A stretch of DNA of 64,000 nt from Tepidiforma sp. (GTDB lineage: Bacteria > Chloroflexota > Dehalococcoidia > Tepidiformales > Tepidiformaceae). Position numbers and translations under genes: made by a program. The stretch spans positions 434,001 to 498,000 of the forward strand of contig NZ_BPIG01000002.1 of NCBI RefSeq assembly GCF_026003995.1, read 5' to 3'. The notes under the pieces are model-generated. The model saw only the letters and a list, made by a program, of their open reading frames with translations, did no database searches and was not told the origin of the DNA. Shown here piece after piece: positions 61,365 to 64,000 of this stretch. Position 1 is the first letter of the stretch; each line of letters opens with the position of its first letter.

Positions 61365-61776
61365 ATGCCCGGGTTCGCGCGGCTCGCCGGCTTGCTCGCC
61401 GGGTGCACCCTCCCCGTCATGCTGCTGGCGTGGGGCAGAGCGGAACCCGCCGGCCCGGGCGTCCTCCATCAGCCGCTCCCGACGCCGGCGGGGGCAGCCC
61501 CGGCCGCCGCCGCGCCCGCCTCACCGGCGCCGCCGCCCCTGCCCGCCGGGGTCGAAGCCCTCGCCCGGCGCGCCCACCCCCGCGCTCGCCGATGCGGCGC
61601 TCATCGCCGCCCGCCCCGAGACCTGGCCCTCGGCCTGCCTCGGCCTCGCGCCCGCCGGCGCCGTGTGCGCCCAGGCCGTCACTCCCGGCTGGGTCGTCAC
61701 CTTCCTGCCCGCCGGCGGCGCCCCGGTCACGGTCCACGTCGGCGCCGGCGCCGCCCGCCTCGCCGAAAGCCCGTAG
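61365..61776 (+). pseudogene. Small secreted protein, split by a frameshift
   Basis: The start (ATG 61365) gives a signal peptide or lipobox-like segment (LAGLLAGCTLPVMLLAWG), a Pro/Ala-rich linker and PAGVEALARRAHP. Near 61555-61580, at a run of five C, the coding sense moves to the next frame: ALADAALIAARPETWPSACL, then GLAPAGAVCAQAVTPGWVVT and FLPAGGAPVTVHVGAG, ending at 61776. Two Cys may form a disulphide. I do not recognise the family. The rejoined protein would be about 137 residues and is followed 24 bp later by the PAC2 gene. Confidence 0.6.
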
Positions 61777-61800
61777 CCGCCGGGCCGGTACAATGGCTTC

Positions 61801-62691
61801 GTGGACGGTTTTTCCCTCACCCCCGTCGACCCGCCCCTCCGCTCCCCCATCGTCATCCTGGCGTTCACCGGCTGGAGCGATACCGGCACCGTCACCACCG
61901 ACGCCGCCAATCACCTCGTCGAAACCTTCGGCGGCGTCCGCTTCCTCGAGGTCGACCCCGAGGAGTACTACGTCTTCACCGAGACCCGGCCTACCGTCTC
62001 CATCGACGAATCCGGCGTCCGCCGCCTCCACTGGCCCGAAAATCACGCCTACGCGGTCCGCACCGGCCTCGGCGGCCACGACCTCATCGTCGTCCGCGGC
62101 ATCGAGCCGAACCTCCGCTGGCGCACCTTCGCCGCCCGCCTCGCCGAGGCGATCGTGCCGCTCCAGCCCGCCCTCGTCTGCACCCTCGTCGCCCGCCCGG
62201 CGGCCACTCCCCACACCCGGCCCATCCCCGTGACCGGCTCCAGCGCCGACCCCCGCCTCGCCGCCCGCTACGGCCTCGGCCGCTCGCTCTACCAGGGCCC
62301 CACCGGCATCATCGGCGTCATCCACGACGTCCTCCGCGCCCGCGGCCTCGACCTCATCAGCCTCGCCGCCGGCGTCCCCCACTACCTCAGCATCGACGAA
62401 AACCCGCCCGCCACCCTCGCGCTCATCCGCGCGCTCGAACCCGTGCTCGGCTACCCCGTCCCCGAAGGCGACCTCGAGGACCGCGCCGCCGCCTTCGTCG
62501 ACCGCGTCAATGAAGCCTCCCGCGGCGATGACCAGGTCGGCACGTACGTCCGCACCCTCGAAGCCCAGTACGAAGACGACACCGACGACGAAGGCACCAG
62601 CGACGAGGAGCCCGGCGACAGCGAACTCCCCTCCGCCGACGACATCCTCAAAGACGTCGAAGACTTCCTCCGCGGCACCGGCGACCGCTAA
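61801..62691 (+). CDS. PAC2 family protein (proteasome-assembly-chaperone-like)
   Basis: The 296-residue protein (GTG start) begins SPIVILAFTGWSDTGTVTTD, continues LVETFGGVRFLEVDPEEYYV, then VVRGIEPNLRWRTFAARLAE, VTGSSADPRLAARYGLGRSL then YQGPTGIIGVIHDVLRARGL, and LISLAAGVPHYLSIDENPPA. The F-x-GW-x-D-A/T and Y-x-GP-x-x-I-G motifs define the PAC2 family. Eukaryotic PAC2 assembles proteasome rings. In bacteria the family occurs in actinobacteria and some Chloroflexota, and its role is not settled. A long acidic tail (EDDTDDEGTSDEEPGDSELP) ends the protein. No proteasome genes are visible in this window. Confidence 0.88.
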   Translation: MDGFSLTPVDPPLRSPIVILAFTGWSDTGTVTTDAANHLVETFGGVRFLEVDPEEYYVFTETRPTVSIDESGVRRLHWPENHAYAVRTGLGGHDLIVVRGIEPNLRWRTFAARLAEAIVPLQPALVCTLVARPAATPHTRPIPVTGSSADPRLAARYGLGRSLYQGPTGIIGVIHDVLRARGLDLISLAAGVPHYLSIDENPPATLALIRALEPVLGYPVPEGDLEDRAAAFVDRVNEASRGDDQVGTYVRTLEAQYEDDTDDEGTSDEEPGDSELPSADDILKDVEDFLRGTGDR

Positions 62692-62840
62692 CGCCGGACG
62701 GCGCCGCCCCGCACGGCATCGCTCCGGGTTCCTCCCCCGTCCATCGGCTCACGGCCCGAACGCTTCGCGTCCGCCTCCCGCGCCGGCGCGCAGCGCCCGC
62801 ACCCGGCGGCGATGCCGCCATAGGCAGCGAGCCATCCCGC

Positions 62841-62860
62841 GCCGCGGCGTCAGCCGCGGC
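62841..62860. terminator. Palindromic 8-bp hairpin between PAC2 and GntR genes
   Basis: GCCGCGGC occurs twice, each copy self-complementary, around GTCA. It lies 149 bp after the PAC2 stop and 14 bp beyond the GntR stop on the other strand. There is no T-run. Confidence 0.45.
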
Positions 62861-62874
62861 ATCCCACGCGCAAG

Positions 62875-63198
62875 CTACGGAAAATCGCTCCCCGGGATGC
62901 TCTCCGGGTCGCGCACCAGCTCTTCCCACCGCCGGCGGATCACGTCCAGCGGCGCCGGCGGCGGCGTCCACGGCAGCCCCCGCACGATGACGCCCCGGTT
63001 CGGCGCGTGCTCCACCAGCCCCTCGCTCTCCAGCCGGCGGAACGCCTCCCGCACCGGCGTCTGGCTCACCCCCCAGCGCGCCGCGATCTCCTCCTGCCGC
63101 AGGTGCTCACCCTCCTTCAGGTTCCCGGAGAGAATCGCCGCCTGCAGCGCCTCGTAGACCAAATCCGCCTTCGTCTTCCGCGGGTTCCGCATCGCCAT
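62875..63198 (-). CDS. GntR-type winged-helix regulator, DNA-binding domain only
   Basis: The 107-residue protein is a GntR winged helix: TKADLVYEALQAAILSGNLK, EGEHLRQEEIAARWGVSQTP, VREAFRRLESEGLVEHAPNR, GVIVRGLP. That is the core of the FadR-type N-domain. The usual C-terminal FCD ligand domain (about 150 residues) is missing; only about 25 tail residues (DVIRRRWEELVRDPES) follow. It may be a natural short regulator or a truncated one. The start at 63198 was chosen as the first ATG before the helix, and earlier codons run into the heptamer array. The nearest gene is flbD, divergent. Confidence 0.85.
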   Translation of the reverse strand: MAMRNPRKTKADLVYEALQAAILSGNLKEGEHLRQEEIAARWGVSQTPVREAFRRLESEGLVEHAPNRGVIVRGLPWTPPPAPLDVIRRRWEELVRDPESIPGSDFP

Positions 63199-63220
63199 AC
63201 CCCAAGCATACCCCACCGCG

Positions 63221-63269
63221 TCCCTGCTCCCCGGTCCCAACCTCCAAGCTTCAACCTCCAACCTCCATC
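63221..63269. repeat. Seven tandem heptamers (CTCCCRR family)
   Basis: Units read TCCCTGC, TCCCCGG, TCCCAAC, CTCCAAG, CTTCAAC, CTCCAAC, CTCCATC with a strict period of seven. Same family as the arrays at 2518-3014 and 28606-28654. It lies in the divergent gap between gntR and flbD. Confidence 0.82.
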
Positions 63270-63384
63270 AGGGATTCCCCCGCCCAACCTCAGCACCCCG
63301 CGCTCCGCCCTCAGGGAGTTCCCCACGTCCGCCGCACCACACCCGCCCCCTACGCTGGAGGCACCCACGTCTCGGGGCATCGCC

Positions 63385-63585
63385 ATGATCAAGCTGACCC
63401 GCATCGATGGCACCGAGTTCTACCTCAACCCGGACCTCTTCGAGGTCATGGAAGCCTCGCACGACACCCACATCACCCTCACCAACGGCCACCGCTACGT
63501 CTGCCAGGAGTCGCCCGAGACCATCATCGACCGCATCGCGGAGTTCCGCCGCCTGAGCATCGGCGCCATCCGGAGGTCCGCCTGA
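63385..63585 (+). CDS. flbD: Flagellar protein FlbD
   Basis: The 66-residue protein reads MIKLTRIDGTEFYLNPDLFE, then VMEASHDTHITLTNGHRYVC and QESPETIIDRIAEFRR. This is the FlbD/FlbD-like flagellar protein family, with the conserved L-T-x-x-D/N-G-x-x-x-x-LN-x-D and T-L-x-N-G-x-x-Y-x-V/C motifs. FlbD is small and soluble and is found next to motA in several phyla, though its exact role in flagellar function is unclear. Its stop shares one base with the motA start (TGATG), so translation is coupled. This is the first sign of a motility cluster running off the right edge. Confidence 0.9.
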   Translation: MIKLTRIDGTEFYLNPDLFEVMEASHDTHITLTNGHRYVCQESPETIIDRIAEFRRLSIGAIRRSA

Positions 63586-64000
63586 TGGACCTCGCGACCG
63601 TCATCGGCCTCGTCGTCGCCATCATCGGCATCATCGGCGGAAACATCCTCGAGGGCGGCGACCCCATGAAGCTCATCAACCTGCCGGGCTTCTTCATCGT
63701 CGTCCTCGGCTCCCTCGGCGCCGTCATGATCTCCCAGCCGCTCTCCGTCATGATCGGCCTCCCCAAGTTCATCCTCAAAGCCTTCTTCGGCGGCGCCCAG
63801 CACAACTCCGCCGAGACCGTCGAGCTCTTCGTCCAGATGGCCGATAAAGCCCGCCGCGAAGGCCTCCTCGCCCTCGAAGCCGACGTCGAGAAAATCCACG
63901 ACCCCTTCACCCGCAAGGGCGTCCAGCTCATGATCGACGGCACCGACCCCGAACTCCTCCGCGAGATCATGGAGATCGAGCGGGAGTCGATGAAGCACCG
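63585..64000 (+). CDS. motA: Flagellar motor stator protein MotA (partial)
   Basis: The first 138 codons of a MotA-like protein run off the window. It begins DLATVIGLVVAIIGIIGGNI, then LEGGDPMKLINLPGFFIVVL and GSLGAVMISQPLSVMIGLPK, the first two helices of the stator subunit, followed by the cytoplasmic segment VELFVQMADKARREGLLALE. The K-A-R-x-x-G-x-L-x-L-E motif is the conserved rotor-facing loop. MotA with MotB forms the ion channel that drives the flagellar motor. MotB should follow outside the window. Confidence 0.93.
   Translation, partial: MDLATVIGLVVAIIGIIGGNILEGGDPMKLINLPGFFIVVLGSLGAVMISQPLSVMIGLPKFILKAFFGGAQHNSAETVELFVQMADKARREGLLALEADVEKIHDPFTRKGVQLMIDGTDPELLREIMEIERESMKH

Overview
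This is a GC-rich window (roughly 70% by eye) with strong preference for C-ending codons. The gene content points to a Chloroflexota bacterium, possibly a thermophile of the Dehalococcoidia/Tepidiforma type. The pointers are a dnaJ-hspR-clpC heat-shock operon, a MurT-type Mur ligase, a PAC2 protein, an F420-type LLM oxidoreductase, many Pro/Thr-rich secreted proteins and flagellar genes at the right edge. The phylum is inferred, and no rRNA or tRNA gene was found to confirm it.

Layout. 1-3.0 kb: end of a signal peptidase gene, a tyrosine phosphatase, an alpha/beta hydrolase fused to a membrane anchor and an outer PKD-like domain, then a 500-bp intergenic array of heptamer repeats. 3.0-8.5 kb: acyl-CoA dehydrogenase, then a five-gene signalling operon (HAMP receptor without output domain, roadblock-like, double PATAN-like, roadblock, PATAN/DUF4388). 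8.5-14 kb: ECF sigma and putative anti-sigma, holin-like membrane protein, metallo-hydrolase, FMN-binding protein, serine hydrolase, lipoprotein. 14-18.8 kb: the dnaJ-hspR-clpC operon, divergent from an hsp20 gene. 19-22.4 kb: small membrane and Trm112-like proteins, CvpA, MFS exporter, TetR regulator. 22.7-26.3 kb: peptide-type ABC importer (binding protein plus two permeases, no ATPase here). 26.3-33.4 kb: rsmE, LLM oxidoreductase, otsA-otsB for trehalose, MaoC-like hydratase, an HTH protein and two secreted proteins, one with an in-frame amber codon.

33.4-47 kb: valS, a degenerate Y-family polymerase (ImuB-like) behind a LexA-type box, a rifampin-phosphotransferase-like enzyme, DEAD-box helicase, enoyl-CoA hydratase, XdhC, MurT, M50/CBS membrane protease. 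47-62 kb: EamA transporter, DUF192 lipoprotein, GGDEF-EAL protein, DUF2269 membrane protein, CitE-like lyase, recF, DUF4397 surface protein with a divergent ECF sigma/anti-sigma pair, thioesterase, cytochrome c biogenesis protein, BtrH-like protein, M16 peptidase, Eis-like acetyltransferase, a small secreted protein and a PAC2 protein. Seven genes in this stretch are split by single-base frame changes (eight sites in about 14 kb), whereas I see none in the first 47 kb. That looks like a quality problem in this part of the assembly or a patch of real gene decay. 62.8-64 kb: short GntR regulator, flbD and the start of motA.

Most genes are housekeeping or stand-alone. The clearest co-operating groups are the PATAN/roadblock operon, the heat-shock operon, the trehalose pair, the SOS-boxed polymerase-like gene, the ECF/anti-sigma/DUF4397 locus and the flagellar pair at the edge. 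Several convergent gene pairs are separated by perfect GC-rich hairpins that can serve both strands as terminators.
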